The notes: generated by a model from the letters alone, not told the origin. Positions 24,870-33,638 are shown, counted from the stretch's first letter. The stretch is DNA of 64,000 nt from an uncultured Eubacteriales bacterium (GCA_900317515.1 ONHA01000022.1:1-64000), one strand, 5' to 3'. Numbers and translations are program-made.

Positions 24870-25811
24870 ATGGGAAGAGAAAATATTCTGGCAGTTGAGG
24901 AAAATATAAACCGCGTCCTCATCGGACGCGAAAAATGCGTGCGGAAGGTCCTGGCCGCCCTGATCGCGGGCGGGCACGTGCTCCTTGAGGACGTCCCGGG
25001 GACCGGCAAGACGACGCTTGCGCGGGTGCTGGCGGCGTCGTTCCGGGCTTCATTTTCAAGGATCCAGTTCACGCCGGACCTTCTGCCCTCGGACGTGACG
25101 GGACTCACGGTCCTGAACCGGAAGAGCGGCGAGTTTGAGTTCAGGAAGGGACCCGTGTTCACGGACATCCTGCTCGCGGACGAGATCAACCGTGCGACGC
25201 CGAGAACCCAGGCGGGACTCCTCGAGTGCATGGAGGAGCGGCAGGTGACGACGGACGGGGTGAGCCGGAAGCTGCCGGCGACCTTCTTTGTCATCGCGAC
25301 CCAGAATCCGGTCGAGACGAGCGGGACATTTCCGCTGCCGGAGGCCCAGCTCGACCGCTTCATGATGAAGCTCTCTCTGGGACTCCCGGACCTCTACGAG
25401 GAGACCCAGATCATGCGGAGCCGCCTGAAGGGGGACCCGATGGCGCAGATTACTCCCTGCGCCTCGCCGGAGGACATCGCGGCGGCGCAGAAGGAGATGA
25501 AAACCGTCGAGATCGCCCCCGAGCTCATCAAATACATCGCTAAGATCGTCGGCGCGACCCGGGAGCACCCGGACACGGCCTCCGGCGCGAGCCCGCGCGG
25601 GACCCTCATGCTGATGCGGGCCTCCCAGGCCATGGCCTACCTCGACGGGCGCGCGTACGTGATCCCGGAGGACATCAAGGCGCTCGCGGAGCCCGTGCTG
25701 GCCCACCGCCTGCTCCTTCTGGGCAATTACGGGAGCATCCGGTCGGGAAATGAGATCGTGCGGGACATCCTCCGGGGCATCACGGTCCCGACGGAGAATT
25801 TCGGGCGGTGA
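24870..25811 (+). CDS. MoxR-family AAA+ ATPase
   Basis: 313 residues. Walker A is GHVLLEDVPGTGKTTLARVLA, Walker B is DILLADEINRATPRTQAGLLECMEERQV, and sensor 1 is FFVIATQNPVE. An Arg finger region and the lid (SPRGTLMLMRASQAMAYLDGRAYV) follow. MoxR ATPases act as chaperones for the maturation or assembly of partner proteins, commonly with a DUF58 protein encoded next door, as here. It is the first gene of a three-gene operon. Confidence 0.95.
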   Translation: MGRENILAVEENINRVLIGREKCVRKVLAALIAGGHVLLEDVPGTGKTTLARVLAASFRASFSRIQFTPDLLPSDVTGLTVLNRKSGEFEFRKGPVFTDILLADEINRATPRTQAGLLECMEERQVTTDGVSRKLPATFFVIATQNPVETSGTFPLPEAQLDRFMMKLSLGLPDLYEETQIMRSRLKGDPMAQITPCASPEDIAAAQKEMKTVEIAPELIKYIAKIVGATREHPDTASGASPRGTLMLMRASQAMAYLDGRAYVIPEDIKALAEPVLAHRLLLLGNYGSIRSGNEIVRDILRGITVPTENFGR

Positions 25812-25830
25812 GGCCCGGAGGGAGGCATTT

Positions 25831-26973
25831 TTGCTTATCATTTTTATCCCTGCCGGGATCATCATACTTTTTTTAGTGTTCCACCTGGTTTTCACGAGCC
25901 TCTGGGACCGGGGGCTTTCGGCCGACATCGCCTTCTCCTCGGAGAGGGTGCACGCCGGGAGCAAAACCGGCCTTCTTTTAACGCTCACGAACGCGAAGCG
26001 CATGCCGATCCCGGTCATGATCCTCGAGTTCAAGGTGCGCAAGGGGCTTGATTTTTCGGAAAATGAAAACATCACCGTCACCGACCGCGTCAACGTCCTC
26101 GAATACTTCTCGGTCGGCGGGCGGGAGGAGATCACGAGAACCTGCGACATCACGGCCGCAAAGAGGGGGATCTACCGGATCGACGAGCTCTTTCTCACGG
26201 TCCCGGAGATCTTCGGGGTGGGAACCCAGCGCCTGCGCGTCAGGGCCGGCACGCGGCTTACCGTGGTGCCGAAGAAGCGCGATGCGGGCGAGATCGAGGG
26301 GATCAGCGAGCTTCTCTTAGGCGAGGCGGCCGCGAAGAAGCGGCTCTATGAGGATGTGTTTTCGTTTCGCGGGATCAGGGAGTACACGACGTCGGACCCG
26401 CTCTCGGCGGTCAACTGGAAGGCCTCGGCGCGCACCGGGGAGCTCATGGTGAACGAGCGCGACTTTACGTTCGGCCGGGAGGTGAAGATCTTCCTCAATG
26501 TCGACGTGCCGGGCATCCGCTACGACGGGAACCTTCTCGAGGAGGGGATCTCGATCGCATTTGCGGCGGCCGCGGCTGCTCTGGCGGCCAAAATGCCGGT
26601 CTCGCTCTTCACGAACGGCTGCGGCATTTCCGGAAAAATGATCAGAATCGAAGCCGGGAGCTCCCGGGGCCACCTTGTCCAGATCGGGGATGCGCTCGCG
26701 GCGATCGAGCTTGAGCAGAGAGTCGTGCCGTTCGAGGAGGTCCTTGGCAGCATGAAACTCTCGCCGGCGGACGCGAGCGTCACCCATGTGCTCATCTCGA
26801 GCGCGATGGGGGATAAGCTGATCCGCGCCGCGTCGGATTTTTCGTTCCGCGCGGGGGGCCTTATCTGGCTCTGTCCGCTCTCGCCGGGCATGGAGGCGAA
26901 GAGGGTTCCGTCGAATATTCTGTTTCGGACGATGGTCATAAAGGGAGGGGAGGAGACGGCTCATGAAAAATGA
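25831..26973 (+). CDS. DUF58 domain protein, partner of MoxR
   Basis: 380 residues from TTG at 25831, chosen because GGGAGG lies 6 nt upstream, 19 nt after the MoxR stop. The N-terminus is one hydrophobic helix (LIIFIPAGIIILFLVFHLVF), followed by a beta-rich extracytoplasmic or cytoplasmic domain. The DUF58 core IREYTTSDPLSAVNWKASARTGELMV is near residue 175 of this start. A vWA-like domain follows but lacks an obvious MIDAS motif. It overlaps the next gene by 11 nt. Confidence 0.9.
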   Translation: MLIIFIPAGIIILFLVFHLVFTSLWDRGLSADIAFSSERVHAGSKTGLLLTLTNAKRMPIPVMILEFKVRKGLDFSENENITVTDRVNVLEYFSVGGREEITRTCDITAAKRGIYRIDELFLTVPEIFGVGTQRLRVRAGTRLTVVPKKRDAGEIEGISELLLGEAAAKKRLYEDVFSFRGIREYTTSDPLSAVNWKASARTGELMVNERDFTFGREVKIFLNVDVPGIRYDGNLLEEGISIAFAAAAAALAAKMPVSLFTNGCGISGKMIRIEAGSSRGHLVQIGDALAAIELEQRVVPFEEVLGSMKLSPADASVTHVLISSAMGDKLIRAASDFSFRAGGLIWLCPLSPGMEAKRVPSNILFRTMVIKGGEETAHEK

Positions 26974-28231
26974 AAAGCAGATCCCGCCCGAGGAGCGCCG
27001 CCTTTCAGTGATCCGGTACCTCACGAATCTGGTGATCCTTTACCCGGCGTTTCTTGCCGCGGTGATCCTTCTTAAGGTGCCCCTTTACGAGGCCTGGGGG
27101 GCTGCCGCGCTCTTCTTTGTCCTCATGAATCTGCTCTTTTTTGCCCACTATGTGGAAAATCTCACGGTCTTTCTGGTGATGCACTTTGCGGGAGCGGCAG
27201 TCGTCGCCCTCGCCGCTCCGGGAAACCGCTGGGTCAACGGGGTGCTGGCGGTTCTGGCCGCCTGGGCCTCCATGGCGGGGCGGGCCGCGGGGAAGCGCTA
27301 TTTTTATCCGGAGGCCGGCTGGCTCGTCTATCCGTTCGTCATCTATGCGTTCGGGACGGGCTTTAAGAATGAGACGGTGATGACGCTTGCCTTTGCGGCG
27401 GAGGTCGTGATCGTTGTGCTTTTCATTTTCTATAAAAATGCGGTCAGCCTCGAGCACACGTTCCTCGCGGCGAAGGAGCACGTGCGCGTGCCCTACCTGA
27501 AGATCAGAAAGCTGAACACGGCCATGCTCTCGCTCTTTCTTGTGCTCACGGCGATCACGGTTGCGGTCCTCGGAACGTTGTTTGACGGGCAGAAGATCGT
27601 GGATGCAGTCGGCCGCCTGCTCTTTACGTTCTACGCGGCGGTCATGCTGCTCATCCTGAAGCTGCTCAGCCTTCTCCCGCTCTCGGGGGGCGGCACGGCG
27701 GCTGCCGCGGAGGAGGCCGCGGGGGCGCAGGAGCCCCTTGAGGCCGCGGCGAATAATCCGTTGCTCGAGCTCATCTGGCTCTGGCTCGAGCGGATCGTTC
27801 TTGTCATCACGGCAGCGGCGATCCTCTTTATCATTTACTATCTGCTTAAGGAATTCGTCTTTGACCTCAAGGCGTCGGATGCGGAGGGCAGGGATGTCCG
27901 GAAGCGCATCGACCGGGCGGAGACGAAGAAGAAGATCCCGCGGGAGAAGGAGCCGGGGCTGTCGGTGTTTGATTTTTCACCTGCAGCGCGGATCAGGCGG
28001 CTGTACCTTGGCTACATGAAGCTGCAGCCCGGCGCAAAAAATATCAGAAGCTCCGAGACACCGGAGGAGCAGATGGAGACGGCCGGATGTGTCTCCGACG
28101 CGAGGGAGGAGATCCGTGCGCTCTACGAGGAGGCGCGATACGCGCCGGAACGGGCGGACGCGGAGATGCTCACCGCAATGCGGGAGGCGATCGAGCGGCC
28201 GGACGGGGGTTTTAAGCCCCTTGCGCCTTAA
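26963..28231 (+). CDS. Membrane protein with C-terminal DUF4129-like domain
   Basis: 422 residues, translationally coupled to the DUF58 gene. There are six or seven membrane helices in residues 18-240, a further helix near 280-300 (IVLVITAAAILFIIYYLL), then a cytoplasmic domain. The domain ends RRLYLGYMKLQPGA...ETPEEQ...REEIRALYEEARYAPE, which resembles the DUF4129 end of transglutaminase-type proteins. Those proteins normally carry an external transglutaminase-like domain in the middle; it is missing here and no separate gene for it follows. Confidence 0.75.
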   Translation: MKNEKQIPPEERRLSVIRYLTNLVILYPAFLAAVILLKVPLYEAWGAAALFFVLMNLLFFAHYVENLTVFLVMHFAGAAVVALAAPGNRWVNGVLAVLAAWASMAGRAAGKRYFYPEAGWLVYPFVIYAFGTGFKNETVMTLAFAAEVVIVVLFIFYKNAVSLEHTFLAAKEHVRVPYLKIRKLNTAMLSLFLVLTAITVAVLGTLFDGQKIVDAVGRLLFTFYAAVMLLILKLLSLLPLSGGGTAAAAEEAAGAQEPLEAAANNPLLELIWLWLERIVLVITAAAILFIIYYLLKEFVFDLKASDAEGRDVRKRIDRAETKKKIPREKEPGLSVFDFSPAARIRRLYLGYMKLQPGAKNIRSSETPEEQMETAGCVSDAREEIRALYEEARYAPERADAEMLTAMREAIERPDGGFKPLAP

Positions 28232-28270
28232 GGAAAACCGTAGTACACTTGAATACGATGTAATATGGTA

Positions 28271-28355
28271 ACTATTCAGCACCCCTATTCGCAGCCGCTG
28301 CGCGGCTGCTTCATGTGGCGGTCAGAGGCGCTTCGCGCCTTGCCCGCCCCCTGAA
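28271..28355. repeat. Structured intergenic element with three nested hairpins
   Basis: TTCAG (28275-28279) pairs with CTGAA (28351-28355) and encloses two hairpins. The first is GCAGCCGC/GCGGCTGC (28291-28309). The second is AGGCGC/GCGCCT (28326-28340), extended by GGCGG (28317-28321) with CCGCC (28344-28348). There is no T-run, so it is not a terminator. It could be a miniature mobile repeat or structured RNA in the 171-nt gap between two genes. Confidence 0.5.
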
Positions 28356-28402
28356 AACCAACTAAATCAGTCTGGAATGCGGAACGTTAAGGGGAGTTAT
28401 AA

Positions 28403-29521
28403 ATGGCAAGGCAGGAGAAGGCGGTTCACAGCGCCGAATACTGGGAGAAGCGGGCAAGGCGGAAGAAACTTGCGAGGCAGAGGCAGCTGCGCCGGAGAAT
28501 TGCCGCGGCAGCTGTCGTTTTTGTTGTCCTCGCGGTCATAATCGGCGTGGCGGTGCGTATGAGAAAGCCCGCGGAGGCGCCGCCTGCAGAACCGGTCAGA
28601 GAGCCGGTGGTCATCACCCCGGAAGCGACGGGGAGCACGGTTTCCGTAGCGGAGAGTGACGCCGCGGCGGAGGCGGCAGCGGCAGCGGCGGCCGCGGTGG
28701 AGAAAAACAACACTGAAAATGAAATGCCGGCCGAGGCCGCGGAAGCGGCGGAACCAGCGGAAGCAGCGGAACCGGCGGAGGCAGAGCCGGCACCTGCGGA
28801 GCCGACGCCCGAGCCTGAGCCGATCGACATATCGAATGATGCGAGGGCTTCATTTGCAGTAGATCCCTCGTTTACGGACTGGAACTACGACGGGGACGGG
28901 ACGAAGACGGTGTATCTCACGTTTGACGACGGGCCGTCGCCGAATACTCCGGAAGTGCTTAACATACTGGACAATTACGGGATCAAGGCGACGTTCTTTG
29001 TGACGGCCCAGCTGCCCCAGTACGCTTCCTATATAAGGGAGGCATACCTCAGGGGCCACACGATCGGGCTGCACAGCTTTTCGCATGATTATTCCGTCTA
29101 CAGCTCGGAGGAGGTATTTCTGACGGATCTTGCCCAGATCGGGGATGTCGTGAAAACCCAGATCGGGTATGTGCCCTGCTTCATCCGCTTCCCGGGCGGG
29201 TCCTCCAACGAGACCTCGAAGGAGTACTCGGAGGGGATCATGTCGATCCTCACGACCAGGGTCCAGGAGCTGGGCTATCAGTACTATGACTGGAATGTGG
29301 CGGTCGGCGACGGCGCCGAGACCGTGACGGTCGAGGAGGAGCTTGCGCGCGCGATGGATACGGACGCCGACACGGTGCTCCTGCTTGCCCATGACGGGGA
29401 GAGCAAGCACGTGACGGTGGAGGCCCTGCCCCAGATCATCGAGGGGTACATCGCGAGGGGCTACAGCTTCAGGGCGCTTGACCGGACGAGCAAGGTGATC
29501 CATCATCCGGTGATGAATTGA
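28403..29521 (+). CDS. Polysaccharide deacetylase (NodB domain), membrane anchored
   Basis: 372 residues after AAGGGGAG. A basic cytoplasmic start leads to one membrane helix (residues 33-50). A low-complexity Ala/Glu/Pro linker covers 55-145, and the catalytic domain covers ~160-365. Motifs: YLTFDDGPSPN (catalytic and metal Asp), HSFSHDYS (the two metal His), RFPGGSSN, DWNVAVGDG and LLAHDG. This is the peptidoglycan GlcNAc deacetylase (PgdA-like) arrangement, which gives lysozyme resistance; chitin-like or exopolysaccharide substrates are also possible. A palindromic terminator follows. Confidence 0.9.
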   Translation: MARQEKAVHSAEYWEKRARRKKLARQRQLRRRIAAAAVVFVVLAVIIGVAVRMRKPAEAPPAEPVREPVVITPEATGSTVSVAESDAAAEAAAAAAAAVEKNNTENEMPAEAAEAAEPAEAAEPAEAEPAPAEPTPEPEPIDISNDARASFAVDPSFTDWNYDGDGTKTVYLTFDDGPSPNTPEVLNILDNYGIKATFFVTAQLPQYASYIREAYLRGHTIGLHSFSHDYSVYSSEEVFLTDLAQIGDVVKTQIGYVPCFIRFPGGSSNETSKEYSEGIMSILTTRVQELGYQYYDWNVAVGDGAETVTVEEELARAMDTDADTVLLLAHDGESKHVTVEALPQIIEGYIARGYSFRALDRTSKVIHHPVMN

Positions 29522-29534
29522 GCGGAATAGAGAA

Positions 29535-29568
29535 GGACGGTTCTGACGAGGTCAGAACCGTCCGTTTT
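29535..29568. terminator. Terminator, GGGACGG-family palindrome
   Basis: Perfect 13-bp arms GGACGGTTCTGAC (29535-29547) and GTCAGAACCGTCC (29551-29563), then GTTTTT. Its right part overlaps the end of the convergent pepT gene. Confidence 0.8.
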
Positions 29569-30814
29569 TCGTTGAAAGCTCCACCAGATTGAGAAGAATC
29601 TCGACATTCTTAACCATGGACTGGATCGGCACGTACTCGAACCGGCCGTGGGCATTTTCGTAGCCGGCGGAGAGGTTAGGGCATGGGAGTCCCCGGAAGG
29701 TCAGCGCGGACCCGTCCGTGCCCCCGCGGAAGGGCTCGCACACCGGGGTGAGCCCCAAAGCGCTGATCGCGGCCTTAAGGCGCTCCGTAAGGTGCGGGAC
29801 CGTGTCAAGGACCTCCTTCATGTTGCGGTACTGCTCCGTGATCGTGACGGTAACCGTGTCCGGGCCGTAGAGTTTGTTCAGAGTTTCGGCAATTTCATAC
29901 AAAAGCGCCTCCCGCGCGGCAAACGCCTCCGCATCGAAATCCCTGATGATGAGGGAGAGCGCGGCGTTCTCGCATACCGCGGAGCAGGAGATCATGTGAA
30001 AGAAGCCCTGGGTGCCTTCGGTGTACTGGGGCTTTTCATTTTTCGGAAGTGCGTTCATGAACTCCGCGGCGATGTCGACGGCGTTCTTCATGATCCCCTT
30101 GGCGGTCCCGGTGTGGACGCTTCTGCCGCGGATCGTGACATGCGCCTCGGAGGCGTTGAAGGTCTCGTCCTCGTACCAGCCCAGGTGGTCCCCATCGAGC
30201 GTGTAGGCGGTCTTTGAGCCGAAGCGGTCAAGGTCCAGCGTGTGGGCGAGCCCGCCGACCTCCTCGTCGGGGGTGAAGGCTAGCGCGATGGGGCCTCGGG
30301 GAATCTCCGGGTGGGCAAGGAGGTGCTCCGCCATCGTCATGATCGCGGCGATGGAGGCCTTGTCGTCCCCGCCTAAGAGCGTGGTGCCGTCGGTTAAGAT
30401 GAGGTCCTGGCCGACGTAGAGGCTCAGGTTTTCGTAGTCGGCGCGGTGCATGATGATATTTTTCTCTTTATTTAAAATGATATCGCCGCCGTCGTAGTCT
30501 GTGAGGACCCAGGGGCGGACATTTTCCCCGCTTGCGTCCGGGGCGGTGTCCATGTGGGCGATGAGGCCCAGGGGCTCTGCCTCACCGGGCAGGTTCGAGG
30601 GGATCTTGGCGTAGACCACGCAGTTCTCCTCGTCATAGAAGACGTCGGAGGCTCCGATTTCCCGGAGCTCCCGGAAGAGCACCTCGGCGAGGTCCCTCTG
30701 GCGGGCGGTCGTCGGCCAGGTGCCTTCGTAATGGGCTGACTGGGTGTTGATTTTTGCGTAGCGGATGAGGCGGTCTTGGACCTTTTCGTAGATTGACATG
30801 CTGCTCTCGCTCAT
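29552..30814 (-). CDS. pepT: Peptidase T (tripeptidase)
   Basis: 420 residues (415 if the ATG at 30799 is used). M20B metallopeptidase motifs: LIAHMDTAPDASGENV (zinc His and catalytic Asp), DGTTLLGGDDKAS (bridging Asp), FTPDEEVGG (catalytic and zinc Glu), LDGDHLG, and C-terminal AGYENAHGRFEYV (zinc His). The enzyme removes the N-terminal residue from tripeptides in the cytoplasm. The start overlaps the pepC stop as ATGA, so the two peptidases are coupled and probably finish breakdown of imported peptides together. Confidence 0.95.
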   Translation of the reverse strand: MSESSMSIYEKVQDRLIRYAKINTQSAHYEGTWPTTARQRDLAEVLFRELREIGASDVFYDEENCVVYAKIPSNLPGEAEPLGLIAHMDTAPDASGENVRPWVLTDYDGGDIILNKEKNIIMHRADYENLSLYVGQDLILTDGTTLLGGDDKASIAAIMTMAEHLLAHPEIPRGPIALAFTPDEEVGGLAHTLDLDRFGSKTAYTLDGDHLGWYEDETFNASEAHVTIRGRSVHTGTAKGIMKNAVDIAAEFMNALPKNEKPQYTEGTQGFFHMISCSAVCENAALSLIIRDFDAEAFAAREALLYEIAETLNKLYGPDTVTVTITEQYRNMKEVLDTVPHLTERLKAAISALGLTPVCEPFRGGTDGSALTFRGLPCPNLSAGYENAHGRFEYVPIQSMVKNVEILLNLVELSTKNGRF

Positions 30815-32124
30815 CGGAAATCGCTCTCCCAGGCCGGAATCTCCTCCGCGGGGGCCGCAAGAAGGGCAGCCTGGCGCTCGTCAAGGAGCGAGCGGTGGAT
30901 GATCGCCTCGTAGACGTACTCCCGGAAATAGGCCTCGCTGCAGACGAAATATCCCTTGTCGCCGACCTCGCCGCCCCAGCTGTTCTCGATCTTCCAGCGG
31001 TTGGGCCGGCCGTTCTCATCGAAGTTGACCCCGACCAGGATCATTGCGTGGGTCGCGTAGCTCGCCATCGCGCGCAGGCGCTCGCCCTTCTCCATCCGGA
31101 GGCTCACGCCGCCCATGATGCCCTCGAAATTGAGGCTCGCGGGGTCCCAGACGCCCGCCTGCCGGTCGCCGAAGGCGCCCGAATCGCACCCGAACCAGAC
31201 CGGCATTCCGCTCTTGAGCTGCCTTACGCAGAGGTCCTCGAGCTCGTCCATCGTGAGGTTCAGGTTGTCGACGTCCTTATCCGCCATCGAGCCGATGTAG
31301 TGGAAGCGGTAGTGGAGGTCCATCGGAAGGCCCGGCGTCGGATGGTGGGTGATCGTCGCGTACTCCCTGAGGTCAAGGCCGATGAACTGTTCATAGAATG
31401 TCTTCGGGGTGAGGCCGCGGTTTTTATGGTAGACCCCGTCCGCATCCCGGTAGTCGAAATCAAAGGTTCTGACGGGCTCACCGAAGACGATCGAGAGAAC
31501 CTTGTAGATCTCGGCGAGCATTTCATTTTTACGGATCTCCGTGTCCTTTCCGGCCTTTGCGAGCTCCCTGAGCTCATAGGCGTCCTTCCGCACCAGCACC
31601 ATGAACTTCTTCATGAAGGTGTCCGTGTGCTCCGACTGGTAGGACTCGGGCATGGCGCTCTTCGGCACGGCCCCGTATTTTTTGACCAGGTCGGCCGCCA
31701 TGTCCCAGTAGCCGCCGTCGCCGAAGCCCTTGAAAATATACTCCGTCATCCGGTCATTGTAGGGGAGGTCGGCGTGCTCGACGGCCATCGAAAGCACGTT
31801 GTTGGCCTTCTCAAATTTGTCGTAGAAGGAGAGATAGTTGCCGGAGAGGGCAAAGTCGGTGAGGCCGGTCTTCTTGATGACCTCCTCGCGGAGTATGTTG
31901 AGCGCGGCGAAGAGCCAGCAGCGGCCGCTCTTTTCCTGGGCGGTGATGCCGTGGGTTTTTATTTCCACCTCAAAGCTCCCGGCCAGCTTTGCGGCCTCCG
32001 TCGGCACGAACGCGAGGTCCGCCATGGGCGTCTTCGCCATCGCGGCGGTGAGGGCTTTTGCGGCGGGATCATTTTCATAGTTCATGCGGAATGTTTCGAT
32101 GTCGGAAAGAGAGATTCCGTTCAT
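30811..32124 (-). CDS. pepC: Aminopeptidase C (C1B, bleomycin hydrolase family)
   Basis: 437 residues after AAGGAGG, close to the usual ~445. The papain-like active site is intact: Q63 and C69 in TAQEKSGRCWLFAAL, His in YATHAMILVGV, and Asn in KIENSWGGEVGDKGYF. The family forms hexamers with the active sites inside and a C-terminal tail that sets aminopeptidase specificity. Here the tail ends in ESDFR. First gene of the pepC-pepT operon. A cystatin-like lipoprotein is encoded 0.7 kb away, though probably in another compartment. Confidence 0.95.
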   Translation of the reverse strand: MNGISLSDIETFRMNYENDPAAKALTAAMAKTPMADLAFVPTEAAKLAGSFEVEIKTHGITAQEKSGRCWLFAALNILREEVIKKTGLTDFALSGNYLSFYDKFEKANNVLSMAVEHADLPYNDRMTEYIFKGFGDGGYWDMAADLVKKYGAVPKSAMPESYQSEHTDTFMKKFMVLVRKDAYELRELAKAGKDTEIRKNEMLAEIYKVLSIVFGEPVRTFDFDYRDADGVYHKNRGLTPKTFYEQFIGLDLREYATITHHPTPGLPMDLHYRFHYIGSMADKDVDNLNLTMDELEDLCVRQLKSGMPVWFGCDSGAFGDRQAGVWDPASLNFEGIMGGVSLRMEKGERLRAMASYATHAMILVGVNFDENGRPNRWKIENSWGGEVGDKGYFVCSEAYFREYVYEAIIHRSLLDERQAALLAAPAEEIPAWESDFR

Positions 32125-32199
32125 TTTACAGTACCTCCTTGGATGTTTTGCGTATTAAACCAGTATACCCCAAAATGAGAAAAAGGCAACGCGCTTTCT

Positions 32200-32227
32200 T
32201 TGAAATTAAGGCGCGGTGTGTTATAAT
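32200..32227 (+). promoter_or_regulatory. Promoter TTGAAA-N16-TATAAT with extended -10
   Basis: TTGAAA at 32200-32205, TG at 32219-32220 and TATAAT at 32222-32227, 37 nt before the nitroreductase start. Confidence 0.7.
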
Positions 32228-32264
32228 GCAATTAACTGATATAGTCAGATGAAAGGAGATCATC

Positions 32265-32777
32265 ATGGAGTTTAAGGACGTTATCAAAAACCGTTATTCA
32301 TGCAAGAAATACAGTGACCGACAGGTGGAAAATGAAAAGCTTGCGGCAATCCTCGCCGCCGGCCGGCTCGCCCCGACCGCAAAGAACCTGCAGGAGCATC
32401 ACATCTACGTGATCCAGTCCCCGGAAGGGCTCGCGAAGGTCGACAGCGTGACCCCGTGCCGCTACGGCGCGCCGACGGTGCTCGCGGTCGCATTTGACAA
32501 AAACAATGTCTTCACGTACCCGGGCGGAAAGCGCGATTCGGGTGTCGAGGATGCCTCGATCGTCGCGACTCACCTCATGCTCGCGGCTGCGGATGAAGGG
32601 GTGGATTCCTGCTGGCTGAATTTCCTCGATCCGGACAAGGCAGCCGAGGCCCTCGGACTTCCGGAAAATGAAGAGATCCTCATGTTCCTGGATCTCGGCT
32701 ACGCGGCGGAGGGTGCGGGCCCGCTTCCGAACCACGGCAGCCGGAAGGCTCTTGCGGAGACCGTGAGTTACCTCTGA
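32265..32777 (+). CDS. Nitroreductase family protein
   Basis: 170 residues after AAAGGAG. The start MEFKDVIKNRYSCKKYSDRQVENEKL has the family RxSxRxF-like FMN-binding pattern (here RYSCKKYSD). LAAGRLAPTAKNLQEHHIYVI and EDASIVATHLMLAAADEGVDSCWL are the other FMN contacts. It is a short form, typical of clostridial NAD(P)H:FMN oxidoreductases acting as a dimer. Substrate unknown. The lipoprotein gene 31 nt downstream has its own ribosome site and may be cotranscribed. Confidence 0.9.
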   Translation: MEFKDVIKNRYSCKKYSDRQVENEKLAAILAAGRLAPTAKNLQEHHIYVIQSPEGLAKVDSVTPCRYGAPTVLAVAFDKNNVFTYPGGKRDSGVEDASIVATHLMLAAADEGVDSCWLNFLDPDKAAEALGLPENEEILMFLDLGYAAEGAGPLPNHGSRKALAETVSYL

Positions 32778-32808
32778 GAAAAAGTCTGAACCGTTAAAGG
32801 AGGAAGGT

Positions 32809-33624
32809 ATGATAAAGCGCTTTTTTAAGAAGATGATCGCCGCCGCGGCGGCAGGTGCCCTCACACTTTCCCTTATGGCCTGCGGCGGAGGCGGCAGTAC
32901 CGGGAGCACGGCGGCTGAGAGCACGAAGACCGAAAGCACGAAGACCGAAAGCACGAAGACCGAGAGCGCGGCGGCCGGGAGCACAGCCGCGGAGAGCAGC
33001 GCGGCGGAATCTCTTCCCGCAGAGGAGAGCTTCGCCGGGGAAGGAGAGGATGTGATCGTCGGCGGATGGAGTCTGAATACGGAAGGCACGGCCGTTGAGG
33101 GCAACCCGGATCTCGAGGATGTCTTTTCAAAGGCGGTCGAACCGATGACGGATTTTCAGTACGAAGCGGCAGCGATCCTCGCGACCCAGCTTGTCTCGGG
33201 GACCAACTACTGCTTCCTGGCCAGAAAATGCGCTGCAGCCCCGGACGCAAAGCCGACATTTGAACTTCTCTATGTGTACAGGGATTTTTCCGGCAATGCT
33301 TCTGTTCTTCAGGAGACGGAGCTTATAGGGGAGGGAATGCTCGGGAGCTTTGAAGTGAACGACGGCGCCATTCCGGCCCTGGAGAACGAGAACGTGAAAA
33401 ATGCCTTCGACAAGGCCACGGAAACCCTTCTGGGCGTCAACTATGAGCCGGTCGCCTATCTCGCAAAGCAGATCGTAAACGGCACGAACTACATGATCCT
33501 CTGCCGGACGCAGGTCGTCTCCCCCGAGGCGGTCCCGGAGTTCTCCCTTGTGACCATCTATGAGAGCCTTGACGGGAACGCAAAGTTCGGAGAGAGCGAA
33601 CCGATCGAGATTGGTGTAAGCTGA
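32809..33624 (+). CDS. Lipoprotein with two cystatin-like domains
   Basis: 271 residues after AAAGGAGGAAGG. The signal peptide ends in LMAC (C25). Residues 30-80 are a Ser/Thr/Glu linker with three KTEST repeats. Residues 84-173 and 179-271 are two related domains. The first begins GGWSLN and contains QLVSGTNY (127-134); the second contains QIVNGTNY (221-228). The QxVxG loop followed by TNY, after an N-terminal glycine and a helix, is the hallmark of cystatins, inhibitors of papain-like proteases. Surface-exposed inhibition of host, dietary or bacterial C1 proteases is inference. A structural role of the fold is the alternative. Confidence 0.75.
   Translation: MIKRFFKKMIAAAAAGALTLSLMACGGGGSTGSTAAESTKTESTKTESTKTESAAAGSTAAESSAAESLPAEESFAGEGEDVIVGGWSLNTEGTAVEGNPDLEDVFSKAVEPMTDFQYEAAAILATQLVSGTNYCFLARKCAAAPDAKPTFELLYVYRDFSGNASVLQETELIGEGMLGSFEVNDGAIPALENENVKNAFDKATETLLGVNYEPVAYLAKQIVNGTNYMILCRTQVVSPEAVPEFSLVTIYESLDGNAKFGESEPIEIGVS
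32920..32964 (+). repeat. Three 15-bp tandem repeats in the lipoprotein linker
   Basis: AGCACGAAGACCGAA at 32920-32934 and 32935-32949, and the same unit ending in GAG at 32950-32964, coding STKTE. Confidence 0.85.
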
Positions 33625-33638
33625 TACAGATTACTGTG

